Assembly: GCF_000499845.2 (NCBI RefSeq)
Contig: NC_023755.2
Location: forward strand, 34,457,253-34,521,252
Reading direction: 5' to 3'
From: Phaseolus vulgaris
Lineage: Eukaryota; Streptophyta; Magnoliopsida; Fabales; Fabaceae
DNA length: 64,000 nucleotides
Below the pieces are notes generated by a model. The model worked only from the letters and a program-made list of their open reading frames with translations. It had not been told where the DNA came from and searched no databases. Positions 1-11,666 of this stretch are shown here, piece by piece. How positions within the stretch are numbered: position 1 is the first letter of the stretch; every line of letters begins with the position of its first letter. A program made the position numbers and the translations under genes.

Positions 1-396
1 AATTTGACTTCAAATGTGAGTCTGGGAATGGTGATCACTATGGAGAATCCAAACTATGGAAGCTTTGAATACCCCAAAGCCACTGGTTATGTGAATTTTC
101 ACGATACCGTTGTGGGTGAAGTTCCAATACAGGGAGAGTCGGTGCCAGCACGAGAGCAGATTACTGTCACCACTTCGGCCAATTTCATGCCACAAAAGTT
201 GGTCGCTGATTCCAATTTTTTTCCAGATGTTCTAACTGGATCGTTGAATTTCACATCAACCGCTGCAATGCCAGGGAAAGTTCGCATGTTCAAGATTTTC
301 AAATTGAAGGCGACGGTTTATTGCACTTGTTACTTTTCCATGAATATAGCCTCTAGTAATGTTAATAGCAATTGCATATCCAAAATCAAGTTTTGA
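1..396 (+). CDS. LEA_2 / NDR1-HIN1-like protein, 3' end only
   Basis: The frame is open from the window edge to a TGA at 394-396, giving about 131 C-terminal residues; the start lies outside the window. The text matches the C-terminal half of the LEA_2 (NHL) domain: NPNYGSFEYP, a YVNFHD strand, VPAREQ, and a conserved-looking Cys pair before a short hydrophobic strand, ending SNCISKIKF. Proteins of this family are usually small plasma-membrane-anchored proteins with an N-terminal transmembrane helix and an extracellular immunoglobulin-like LEA_2 fold; some act in defence or abiotic stress. The membrane segment would lie upstream of this window. A decayed partial copy occurs at 5938-6045, so the locus has been duplicated. 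Function beyond family membership cannot be inferred here. Confidence 0.85.
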   Translation, partial: NLTSNVSLGMVITMENPNYGSFEYPKATGYVNFHDTVVGEVPIQGESVPAREQITVTTSANFMPQKLVADSNFFPDVLTGSLNFTSTAAMPGKVRMFKIFKLKATVYCTCYFSMNIASSNVNSNCISKIKF

Positions 397-1030
397 TTGG
401 TTATAGTCAAGGGCTTTTCAGCACAAGTACTATTGATCTTCTTTTCAATTCATTTAACTAAAGTTTTGTTTATGTTGTTTCTTCTTGTCTTTTTTTATTT
501 TATTTTTGGGATTAGTTTGGATTATATATTTACTTTAGCATTCGAGATATGCCTCTAATACATTCATACGTGCTTGTGCTGTGTTGTTCTTGATTATTAG
601 GGCATGGAACATGGACAATTTGTTTGTTAAAGAAAACTGATGTTAACTTTGTTCTTAACTCTTTCAAGAAGTGTCTGGTGTTGTAAAATTACAAGAAAGT
701 AGATATTTTATGTTAAATAAATTATAGAAATTGTAGAGTAAATATTAAAATATCAAATAAATTATAGAAATTGTAGAGTAAATATGTAATAAGTATAAAA
801 ATAAATATATTTAATGTCAATTTTTTTATTCATCTAAAAGTTAAACGGCTTAATGAAGTACAATTCCCGATATTGATTGATACAAATTTAAAAAAGAAAA
901 ATGTTTCTTTAATACCATATAAGACAAAACACTTTAAAAAAAACTTCTTCAATTATCGGTAACACCTTATCAAATAAAGTATAGAGTTATTATTATATTT
1001 AAGGAAAAAACTTAAAAGAAAAAATATAAT
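397..1030. other. AT-rich intergenic sequence downstream of the LEA_2 gene
   Basis: No ORF or recognisable element. A short direct repeat (AAATAAATTATAGAAATTG twice, around 715-775) is the only structure noted. Confidence 0.6.
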
Positions 1031-2464
1031 ATTAAAAAATATTATTAAATAAAAAATAATTAGTTAATATATTAACTAAATTAGACATTATTTTATAAAT
1101 AAAGGATTATTGATATTCAAAGTAATTTTTATTATTCATAAAAATTTATAAATTAAATTTTAAATTTGTATCTAATTAATTAATTAATATTTAATTAGTT
1201 TTTAATATTTTGGCTACCAATCTTAGAATATAAAATAATTGATGACTAAAATTTTGGTAATTACTCAGATACCAATTTAGAAACTAGTTTATAATTTTTT
1301 ATTAATAATAATTAATTTAGATACTACTAACTTTTTTAGCTTATAAAATAATATTTAATTTAGTATATATAGTTATCTAATCAAGAGGTATGTCTCTTAA
1401 TCTAGAGCATAAAGTTTAACTAGAAACAGTGGTTTCCGGCTCAACCTCTCCTCCCCCTCATACTAAGTCTTTCCTGTATCTAGTCTTCTTTCCAGTCTTT
1501 ATTCCTTCATTATTCTCTATCTTGCGTATTCAGTCAATTGCCTTTGTTAACGTTCCTCCCTCTTTAAAATGAGATTCTTCCATTAACTATCCTGATCAGC
1601 CTCCTAGCCGTTTTGTCCTATTAGTGAGATCGACCCATGACCTCAAAATCCATCAGTCTCGGGCGTAAGCCCATGAAGTTAAAAGGCCTTCACAACCAGA
1701 CCTTGCCAACCAGATCAACCCATGACTTCACAATAGTAATTAATCACTTTTTGTCTCTAAAATTTATTTTTATTTAATAATTTCTTGTATTGGTATAAGT
1801 TATACTTGTTTCCGTATATCGATATAGTCTCACATCGCTCAGAAGTCGAGGTCAATGGTAGTTTATATACTCCCTCCTCTCTCAACCCACTGAGGCGCCT
1901 TTTAAGGACAAAATCATGACAGAGCACTGACCTCCAAAACGGACAATATCTCGGATGCAGTGATTGACCTTAACGATGCGTCCCAACGGACTTGAGGTCG
2001 GAACATTGGCGCCCACCGTGAGGCCCGAAAAAGCTCCTTAGCAAGGGGGATCCACTTCCCTCCTCAAAAGTCGAGAAATGTGAAATAGCATAAGGATATA
2101 ATTATATAAATAAAATTTGTGTGTTTTAAATAAAAATATATTATTAAGTAATTATAATTTTAGAATTTTTAAATTAGTACATTTTTGTTAAACTTTTTAT
2201 TAATTTTATTTATTTGTTAAAAGTTGTATAATTTTTTATTGTCATCTTAAACAAGTTAATGTAATGAGTATTAAACAAAATTAATTTTTACTTATTTTAG
2301 AAATTTATTTATTTTTTATTTCTCAATTTAAACTAGTATTACATCCAATTTGTTTTTTTTTCTCACAATTTTCACTGTGTTTAGTTTTCACATGATATCA
2401 TCATGTAATCAAATATTGGTTACTTCAATTCATAATATTAAATCTTTTTTAATTTAAACTATAA
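1031..2464. repeat. Direct duplication, copy A (nested hairpin element plus LTR-like sequence)
   Basis: This segment is repeated immediately to the right (2465-4045) with clear but imperfect identity. It opens with most of a hairpin element (about 1036-1377; see the family at 59282). Then comes an LTR-like block with a pyrimidine-rich stretch at 1440-1560. The hairpin element's 3' end follows (about 1737-1797, TTTTTGTCTCTAAAATTTA). A second LTR-like block (1797-2075) carries a possible TATA region (TTTATATACTCC) and then TTGGCGCCCACCGTGAGGC at about 2009. That last motif is nearly the same as the sequence just after the 5' LTR of the gypsy element at 12,273, so the block is probably an LTR plus primer-binding site of a related element. 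No coding capacity is left. Confidence 0.7.
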
Positions 2465-4045
2465 AATTAAAAAATTATTAAATAAAAAATAATTAGTTAA
2501 TATATTAACTAAATTAGACATTATTTTATAAATAAAAAGTTATTGATATCTAAAATAATTTGTATTATTCATAATAATTTATAAACTAAATTTTAAATTT
2601 GTATCTAATTAATTAATTAATATTTAATTAGTTTTTAAATATTTTAGTTACCAATTTTAGAATATAAAATAATTGATTACTAAAATTTTGGTAATTACTC
2701 ATATACCAATTTAGAAACTAGTTTATAGTTCTTTATTAATAATAAAAATTAATTTAGATACTACTAATTTTTTAGCTTATAAATAATATTTAATTTAGTC
2801 AATATAGTTTTTCTAATCAAGAGATGCGTCTCTTAATTTAGATAATAAAATTTAACTAGAAACAGTGGTTTCTGGCCCAACCTCTCCTCCCCCTTATACT
2901 AAGTCTTTCATGTATCTAGTCTTCTTTCCAACCATTATTCCCTCATTATTCTCTATCTCGCGTATCCAGTCCATTGCCCTTGTTAATGTTCTTCCCTCTT
3001 TAAAATGAGATTCTTCCATTAACTATCCAGATCGACCTCCTAGCCGTTTCGCCCTATTAATGAGATCGACCCATGACCTCACAACCCCTCAGCCTCAGGC
3101 GTAAGCCCATGAAGCTAAAAGGCCTTCTCAACCAGACCTTCCCAACCAGATCGGCCCATGACTTCACAATAGTAATTAATCATTTTTTGTCTCTAAAATT
3201 TATTTTTATTTAATGTATTGGTATAAGTTATACTTATTCTCGTATGCCAATATAGTCTCACATCGCTCAGGAGTCGAGGCCAATGACAATTTATATACTC
3301 CATCTTCCCTCAACCCACCAATGTGTCTTTTAAGAACAAAACCGTGACGGAACACCGACCTTCAAAGCAGACAATACCTTAGATGCAGTGATTGATCTTA
3401 GTAATGCTGCCCAAGGAACTTGAGGTCGGATCAATACTTATTATACTTCTTAATTAAAATTTGAGGTTTTTTTCATTGAATATTAATATATGTTGCGGAA
3501 GAGAAATTCTATGTTGTGATTCACAAAGACTTCTTAATAAGTTAATCGATAATAAGTTTTTGACATATAAATTTTGAGTTCATAAAATAATTTATTAGAT
3601 TAAGAGTGTTTGATAATATAATATAAATAGAATAAGGATATTATATATAATATAATATATATGCTGAAAAATGTGAAATAGCATAAGGATATAATTACAT
3701 AAATTTTATTATATAAATAAAATTTGTGTGTTTTAAATAAAAATATATTATTAAGTAATTATAATTTTAGAATTTTTAATTTAGTACATTTTTGTTAAAC
3801 TTTTTTATTAATTTTATTTATTTGTTAAAAGTTGTATAATTTTTTATTGTCATCTTAAATAAGTTAATGTAATGAGTATTAATCAAAATTATTTTTTATT
3901 TATTTTTTATTTCTCAATTTAAAATAGTGCTACATCTAATTTTTTTTCTCTCACAATTTTCACATCTAATTTTCATGTAATCAAATATTGATTACTTCAA
4001 TTCATAATATTAAATCTTTTTTAATTTGAACTATAAAAAATTAAA
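2465..4045. repeat. Direct duplication, copy B
   Basis: Second copy of the block at 1031-2464, in the same order: hairpin element from 2468, LTR-like block from about 2860, hairpin 3' end at about 3168-3222, and the 'TCTCACATCGCTCAG' block at about 3255. It differs by many substitutions. Copy B lacks the GGCGCCCACCGTGAGG motif and instead has about 230 bp of other AT-rich DNA (about 3432-3660). Both copies then share GAAATAGCATAAGGATATAATTA and the same AT-rich tail. Confidence 0.7.
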
Positions 4046-5344
4046 AAGTAATCCACTATAAATCATTATAAATTAAAAACCTCAAATAAGTACTTGCAAC
4101 ATACTTTTGTTTATAAATTAGTTAAATAAGTTACTAAGTAACTTATTAGTCTTACGTTTAAATCTAATAAAAAAATGTAAAGAGTAATGTTTTAAGTTTT
4201 GTCAGTCAATTAGATAGGATTAACTTTACTGAAAGTTAATATATACTTAATTAATATTACATATAAGTTTTACATTTAATAATTAATATTTATATCATAT
4301 TCAATGTCATGAAATTGATAGCTGAGTTATTATTATTGTTGTTAAGTGAACTCATTTAATTATCATTCTTTCCGCCTTCTTTTTATGGTTTTAAAGCTTT
4401 AAACTAAAAGGATCAAATTCTGATGAAAAACATTGTTAACCTTGAAAAATAGGTTTAGTATAATGTATTAGTTTTTTACATTGATGTGTAAAGATGAGAT
4501 CCAAATTATTTTAAACCTTTGAATTTTTTTAAAAAAATAGAAGCAAATAAATTTATAAGGATTTTTTTTTCAATTTTCTAGTATTATGTGTAACGTATAC
4601 GAGGAATATTCAAAATTAACCAAAAATAAAATATATTAAATTTATACTAGTTTAAAAATTAGAATTTTGAATTGAAAACGGAACCAAAACCCCCAATCCG
4701 CAGTGGAGTTTGAAAGTCTATTTAGTAGACATTTCTTTCAATTAAAAGAGTAATTTTTTGCCTTATAAATATTTTTGCCCATTTTATTCTCATTTCAGAA
4801 AAAAGATATTTCAAAATTTAGATTTGAATTTCAAAATATTCATTCCGTAATAATAAAAGATTGTAAACAAAAATATTTATGGGATATAAAATATTAGACC
4901 TTGAAGTGAAAACTTCAAAGGATTGTTTCTTCCGGTTATTCTTTCACCCTATACAAAATACAAAATGTGAAAATATCTTTTTATTCTTCTTATGCCACAT
5001 TCATAGAGTAGTTTCTGGATCATGTAATCCGGACACACGTTTAAAAAAAAAAATCAAATTACATAATCTGAAAGTTAAAAGAAACTTATGGATTATGATT
5101 ATGTAATCCAAAAACTAATCATGCATGTGAAAAAAAGTTTCCAAATTATGTATCCAGAAGCTAATTACAAATTTGAAAAAAGACTTCTGGATTACGTAAT
5201 CTGAAATATTACAGAGAAATATTTTTGAAAATACGAAAATTTATGGAGATGAAAGAAGTACATATGGAGGTGCAAGAAAAAACCGTCTTTCATGAGATTG
5301 GGTCAAAGAGTATGGGCCGAAGCCGAAGTAAGATAATGGAGGAT
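4046..5344. other. AT-rich intergenic sequence with repeated near-palindromes
   Basis: No gene supported. Between about 5015 and 5215 the near-palindrome GGATTAYGTAATCC appears repeatedly (around 5020, 5092-5110 and 5192). Related 'CTGGATT...' motifs recur at 5468-5620. Short ORFs here look accidental. Confidence 0.5.
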
Positions 5345-5696
5345 GACAATTTCTCCCTGCACCATATCAATTCCAAATGCACCCAATCTGTTACTGAAAA
5401 TGACAAAAATATTCCTCCCAAATGACGAAAATAACCTTACATAAAAGGAAAGTGTAAATAAAAATTACTTCCGGATTTCAATTTTCAAAGCACATTTTTT
5501 AATTCTGAAAATTTTTATCCAAAATGCATTTTTAATTTTGTGTTCTGTATTTTTTTTTCCAGAATGTATTTTTTATTTTTGAATTATATTTATTATTCTG
5601 GATTTTCAAATTTAAAATAAGGATAATTTTGGAAATTTAAAAAATTGATAGGGTGATGTTAGAATTAGAATTGATATAGTGCAGAAAGAAATTGCC
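5345..5696. mobile_element. Small TIR element (MITE-like), about 350 bp
   Basis: The left end (5345 on: GACAATTTCTCCCTGCACCA) and the reverse complement of the right end (5696 back: GGCAATTTCTTTCTGCACTA) match over roughly 25 bases with a few mismatches, continuing into TATCAATT on both sides. ATGGAG stands just outside both ends (5336-5341 and 5697-5702), which could be the core of an 8-9 bp Mutator-type target duplication. There is no coding capacity, so it would be non-autonomous. The interior is AT-rich. Confidence 0.55.
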
Positions 5697-5937
5697 ATGG
5701 AGATAGTAATGTAAGTAAAAGGATTTTTTAAATGATAAAAAATGAAAAAAAAGAGTTATATGCTAAATGTTAATTGTAATGTATATTTGGTCTGACATTT
5801 CTTTTAATTTTCTATTAGATGCGATAACTAATTTAGATAATATAACTTATTAAAAATGATAAAAAATGGATAATTAAAAAAAATTAAAGTCAAAAGAAAT
5901 AAAAATATAAAATATTGTTCCTCTCACCTAATTTTGG

Positions 5938-6045
5938 GGGAATCCCAACCATGAAAGCTTCAAGTACATAAACTTCACCAGTTATGTGAACTTTCATGAT
6001 AGTGGTTGCTGAAGTTGCAACAGGGGCATTAGTCTGAGAAATTTT
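5938..6045 (+). pseudogene. LEA_2 gene fragment (relic of the gene at 1-396)
   Basis: About 100 bp align with bases 46-150 of the LEA_2 gene at the window start, including AATCC-AAC-ATG-AAGCTT and TATGTGAA-TTTCA-GATA. Translated, it begins NPNHESFKY and keeps YVNFHD, then meets a stop in place of the following residues. No further homology follows on either side. This is the remains of a tandem or dispersed duplicate, too short and broken to be functional. Confidence 0.75.
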
Positions 6046-6716
6046 TTTAACATAAAAGAATATGCCAGAGTAAGAAAATACAGTTCCACATGATGTTGTA
6101 GTTCTATTTTATATTTTAAAAAAAAAACATTTCTCATATTGCTTGATTTAGTATTTTATTTTTTATATTAATATATTAACTTACTTTAAGATTTTTCATT
6201 GTTAATTTTTCTGGTCGTCCATACAAATTGAGAAGAAGCTCAATTGGTACAAATAGAAGGACTCCATAGGAGAGGCCTAGCGAGGGATTATTTGCTTTAA
6301 GAGTTTTTAAATAAGGCCAAATTCTTCCTTCACCCCATGATTTCCTCGTGCACCTCCATAGATTGATGAAAAGACGATTTTATCCTTAATGAAAAAATAA
6401 ATAAACTTTATTAAGCACCTCTTTCACCTTCTTCCTTTCTTAGCCGCAACGCCCCTCTTCTCAGGTACACTTCCTCTTATCTTCTCTTCTTCTGTGTTTC
6501 ACTTTTGTGTTAAATTTATCTTTTTTATCTTCTCACATTTGCACTCCTAGGTAGAGTCGCATCTTGTATTCTCTTCTCTTGCTTTATTATTTTTGGAGAG
6601 CACTCTTTGTGAGAAAACAAGAAGAGGAAGAAAGAAGAGACAAAAACAAGAAGAAGAATAAGATGAACAATGAATACAAAAAAAAAGAATATCGTAAAAA
6701 ATTTATTTCAGCGAAC
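6046..6716. other. Intergenic sequence, no gene recognised
   Basis: AT-rich DNA with a CT-rich patch (about 6415-6600). A run of GAAGAAGA-type purines at 6610-6665 leads into the minisatellite. Confidence 0.5.
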
Positions 6717-7085
6717 GTCTAACACTAAAATAAAGATTGTGTAATGCTAGAACACAAAGATAATCTAATGGTAAAACACTAAAAGAGCATCTTACGCTAG
6801 AACACAAGAATCATCTAATACTATAACAAATATCATCTGACACTAGAACACAAAGATAATCAAGTATTAGAATACATAAACCATCTAATTATAGAATAAG
6901 GACTGTATAATGTTAGAACACAAAGATTGTCTAACATTAGAACACAAAAATTATCTAATGCTAGAAACACAAGGATCGTCTAACTCTAGAACATGGATCG
7001 TCTAACACTATGACACAAAGATTGTATAACGCTAGGACATAAAGATGATCTAGCATTAGAATACAAGGATCATCTAATGGTAACA
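6717..7085. repeat. Degenerate 24-bp minisatellite, about 15 units
   Basis: Tandem units of about 22-27 bp with approximate consensus CTAACACTAGAACACAAAGATCAT repeat across the interval. Examples are CTAACATTAGAACACAAA near 6930 and CTAGCATTAGAATACAAGG near 7050. A 24-bp unit read on the + strand would encode an 8-residue repeat resembling LTLEHKDH. Unit lengths vary and break the frame, so the array is not a usable ORF as it stands. Confidence 0.8.
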
Positions 7086-8690
7086 CTCTCGCATCCTATG
7101 TCCTCTTTTACATTATGTCAACCATTGAAAAATGAGAGCTTGAGATGATAGGAGAAAGATAATACCCCAAAGATGAGTATGGACAGGTCCAACCACAAGA
7201 AACTAAACAATCAAATTCAAGTGTCAGTTTCAGGTCCACTCCTTCCATAGCCTTTTCATTGGAAATTGAATTTGATATTGAGAAGTGAGTCATAAACATT
7301 ACAAAGACATCAAGTCCCTAAATTCAAAATATAAGCCAATTCAAAATACAATATAAAGTTTATATTCTTAACTATGTAATCCAAAATACAAATTTTAGAT
7401 CGTGTTTCAGATTGTATAATCTAAAATAAAAACATCATAAATATTAATTTGTAAATATTAATTTGTGGATGTTATAATCTTAGAAATCTTTAGATTCTAT
7501 ATTTCAGAATTTTTAAAATCAATAAAATATAATGTAATTTTGATATTTTAAAAAGTATGGAAGTGGAGAATGAAAATATAGAATTACAGGAAAAAGTTCC
7601 CTCAAATTCATAACTAGGCCTGAGAGGTCCAAATCAATAAAATTCATCGAATTTTTTGGACTTCCAGAGTCTGTTTTTAGCTGCAATCATTATAGTGTTA
7701 CTTTTTTTTTTTAGTTTCATAAAAAATTGAAGGTTAGATATTAATTAGGAGACTTTGACAGTTATCATGCACTAGAAACACTAATTTATCATAAGGTACA
7801 ATATTGTGTGTTGCAGAAACATGGAGGATGTTGCACATGGGTAGGGAAAAGACAGAGTTCACATATTAATTCATGGAACCTTCCCTACTTTGGCTTCAAT
7901 TACCTACCACAGTTAGAAACTAGGGGATGCAATAGATTCTGGGATTAAAATATTAGAATTAGGTTGTGGTATGGAGGAAGAAAAAATGAGAACATGTGGT
8001 CCAAATCCCGAAGCTTAAGCTCCCCTTTTGCCGTCCAGAAAGATACGTGATAAGTGAGAATGGATATTATTCCTAAAAAGTTGTTCAGTTTGTGCAGAGG
8101 TTGTTAGTTGCCGGCCATTTTCATATACAATCACACAGAATGTCAGCAGGAATAAAGATACATCAAGTAACATTCTTTGTCCTCCAAACCAAACCACTCA
8201 AGACATTTCAGAATAGGGTAAGCTTATTTCCTGCTTCAGATCTAAAGAAGACAGAATACAGTAGTTTGCATGTTTCTTCACTCTCTGCTACTGTTCTCAG
8301 TTCATCACTTTTGTCACTTCTGTTTTTGTAAATTCTCACCTTAGACCAAAGAAATAATGAGAAAAGGAAATCACTTCTATTGACTTTTTTTTTACTTTAC
8401 TAAAGTAATTCAGTATTGGATTTTGAACATTCTAATTGATTTCATAATTGAAATAATATTATTATTACTTATTATTACTTATTTTTATTTAAACATATCA
8501 ATGATAAACTTGACTTCTTTTAAAATGAGTGTAGATTGATGCAAGTTAAGGTTTGATCTTAAATTTCTATAAAACTTGGCTCTGCTTCAATTTCCTTTTT
8601 CTGTTGGTGTTTGGAACCTTTGAAATGTATGCGTATGATTGCTTGATGTATTTTAGGGTATTTAGGGACGACGATTTTTACTTGTTGGTT
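7086..8690. other. Intergenic sequence, no gene supported
   Basis: Contains only short ORFs (for example 8140-8217 with a plausible GTAAGC donor) that match nothing I recognise. Part of the right half may belong to the 5'-truncated LINE copy whose 3' tail ends near 8785. Confidence 0.45.
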
Positions 8691-8699
8691 TGGCAGGCA

Positions 8700-8785
8700 T
8701 TGCTAGATGGTTTCGGTATGTATAAGGGTTGATCCCCTAAAGTGATTAGCATTTATATATTTGTTATTGCTAATAAAAAAAATCA
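8700..8785 (+). mobile_element. LINE 3' tail fragment (family 1, + orientation)
   Basis: TGTATAAGGGTTGATCCCCT, followed about 45 bp later by ATTGCTAATAAAAAAAAT, aligns with the reverse complement of 23401-23480, which also ends in poly(A). A shared 3' end finishing in A-rich tails at unrelated sites is the signature of retroposed LINE or SINE 3' ends. How far the fragment extends upstream is unknown. Confidence 0.55.
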
Positions 8786-11661
8786 ATAATATTAGTACAA
8801 TCAATTAAATAACATTATTATTCAGTAAACATGTGCTTTATTTTTCTCTACCCTATTTTAATTTATTGTATTTCTGTTCTCATTACTAAAAAAATAAAAA
8901 AATTAATTCCATGATATAATTTTTAGAAAATTTTAAATTGATTAATTTCCAAGTTCTATTTTTGTATTTCACTTTAAAAGTTGTATGTAATTACTTTCAA
9001 TTTTAAAGAATTGTGAAATTTGACAACCGATTTTTAATTCAACCATCATACCACTGTTTCTATTAATAATAATAATTTAATTTACATTTTAATTAAATAT
9101 CTTAATTAAATATTTTTATCATTAAAATTTCCTTGTCATTTGGTTATTTAAAAAAAGAGAGTTGGTTTTCAATATATCTTTTTTCAATTTTATATATATA
9201 TTCCAATAAAGAATTACGTTTTAAAAATGTTTAACTGAGCGGCTTTTTGATGACTTACGAATATTTAATTTATTTATTAAGATATCTGAGCTTAATTATT
9301 TTGAATTTAGTATTTACATTGTGTTTGCAAGTTAATATATATATGTTTTTCAACTAATTTCGAGTAAAGTAGATCCTAAGATATTAAGTCCTTTACAATG
9401 TATTTTTTTCCATGTAAGATTAGAATTCATTTTTTTTTCTTTGCAAATATGTTTAATTGAAGGAAGGTAAAAAAAGGAATTAAAAGTAAAAATATTTTAA
9501 TTATATTTTTTGTAATAAAAAGAAAATGAAAAAAATGGTATCATGTACATAAAATATCATAAATATATATTTTTAAAATACAAAATATTTTTAAAAATAT
9601 ATAGTGTTTGGTATGAGACCATTTTTTCATAATAATCACAAATTTCCTATGAATGATGACTAAAATTTATATGATATATGACAAAAATATTCTTTGACAT
9701 ATTGAAAAGTAATGTAATATATTCACTATAAATTTTAATTATGTCACACTAAATTAAGTTATTTAACAAAAATAGATATATTTTTATTGCAGTAAAAAAA
9801 TCATTGAAAAAAGCTAAATTCTAAATTTTTTTCAGAAACAGTTTTCTGAAAAACTTAACTTAAAAAGAATTCCTTAATTTCCTAAAGATATTATGTTTTA
9901 AAACCCAAACTAAACATTCTATTATATAAGGTCTCCTTAAGTTATAAAACCTCACCTTTAATTTTATTTTCTTCATGAGTTTAGAAAGATTGTGAAATTG
10001 GTGAATCTTGTCCATTATTTTATTCTTTTCTCCTTGCTTAATAAAAGAATATGATTTTACAATCTTTATTCTTTCTTCTAGACTGTTCTCCTACCAACTA
10101 TAGTGTTAAAGAGAGAGTCCTGTTTCTTTTTGGTTGTAACATGCAGACATCAGTACATGGTATTTGAATATATACTTTATTGTCTATGTCAGTGGAAAAA
10201 TTAGATAACATTTTTGTAAATCTACTATATAGTCCGTGCTCACAGTGAGGTTGATAAACAAAATTATGAGACATCTGAGTACCATTTGCCATATATTAAT
10301 TCTTCCAATAATATTGCATGGTAGACAAAGTTCAACGTAAGAAGCATATAAACTTGTCATGTTGTACCAAGTTGCTTCAAATCACTGGGACCTTTAATTC
10401 TTGTGGCGGGGGCACAGGAGAAACATGTTCCTGCAAAAGTCAATGCAGTACACATCACCAAGCAATACAAAATTTCATTCACACAAGAGAATGTGACTAG
10501 GTTAAGTGTGAGGGTGTGGCACATGATTGATGCTAATTAATGTTGAGTCACTTGGTGGGGGACCATGATTTCAAAACTCAATATATGTTTCTTTTTTGGG
10601 CTATCCAAATGCTTCATTCACTTCTTCTTGGTTTGGCTTTCTATGTGCTTGGATAACCATACCCCAAAAATTATGCAGATATCATGCCTTTCTGAATATA
10701 GCAAATGAAGAACCTTGGATTTATAAAAAAAGAACCAGAAAAAGTATCAGAAAAGTAGAGTGCTTAAGTCGCAGTTCAACTTTATTGGAAGTAATAAGTT
10801 GGTGGTTGCTTGCATTTGGCAATGCTTTTGCTGGGGGCAATGTAAATTAAGTAATTAGGGATAATGTTGCAGAAGGATTAATGTAAATGAAGAATCTGGT
10901 CTCAATATGTTCGTAAAAACTCATTATATCAGTAAAAGTTAGAGTACTGCCAATAAGAATAGTTTCTGGGTAGGGAAAAACTATGATTTTGAAAAATATA
11001 TAGTAAATTTAAGTTTTGTATAAATGATATAATTGGAACCATAAGTGTTGTATTTTATATAGTTTTGTATTTTTTTTTAATTCTAAGAGAGAAGTCAAAT
11101 CTTGATATCTTAGCTAAGTATTTTTTAAAATTTGGTGATAAATATATTTCATACCTTATAACATTGGTCTTTCCTTTTTCATATCTAACTTCCTTACCAC
11201 TCTATTTGCAATGAACAAAAGAGACAATAATAATAATAAAAAGAATTCAATGACAGGTCCTTTCACTGTCTGGTGTTGTTTAAGGAAAGGAAAAACATAA
11301 AAAAGAGAGTAAGTGTGATCCATTACTTTGAACAGAAAGGAAGAAGAACTTTTCGGTAATTAAAATGCCAATTTAGCTTATCTTATACACTTCTTATTTT
11401 TTAGTTAGAAATATTATACATATATAATTTTATCATCTTCTTCAATAAAAGGAGAGATGCTCAAATGGTAAGGAGTATTTGATTTGTTTTGTATTCTCAT
11501 GCTTCGGGTTTTGTTAATAATTATAAATTATTGTATCATTTTCCTTTTATTTTTCGTTTTAAGCTTTTACAAAAGAAGTAATCCAAAAAATATATTTTTC
11601 TAACTATTTTCCGTAAAATCCAAAAACCATTAAATAAAATTGTGTCATTTTTTATTTGTTA
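8786..11661. other. AT-rich intergenic sequence
   Basis: No conserved coding sequence found. Two short ORFs (10318-10500, with several Cys and Gly; 10596-10850) have no recognisable domain, and neither is in a clear promoter context. Confidence 0.5.
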
Positions 11662-11666
11662 GTAAA

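Noticed and set aside
8140..8732. Two-exon 37-codon gene (8140-8217 joined to 8697-8732) with good-looking splice sites
   Set aside because: The second exon lies in a LINE 3' tail shared with 23401-23480, and the peptide matches nothing recognisable.
10318..10850. Cys/Gly-containing ORF (10318-10500), briefly considered metallothionein-like, and the ORF at 10596-10850
   Set aside because: Cys spacing does not fit any metallothionein type and there is no supporting gene structure.
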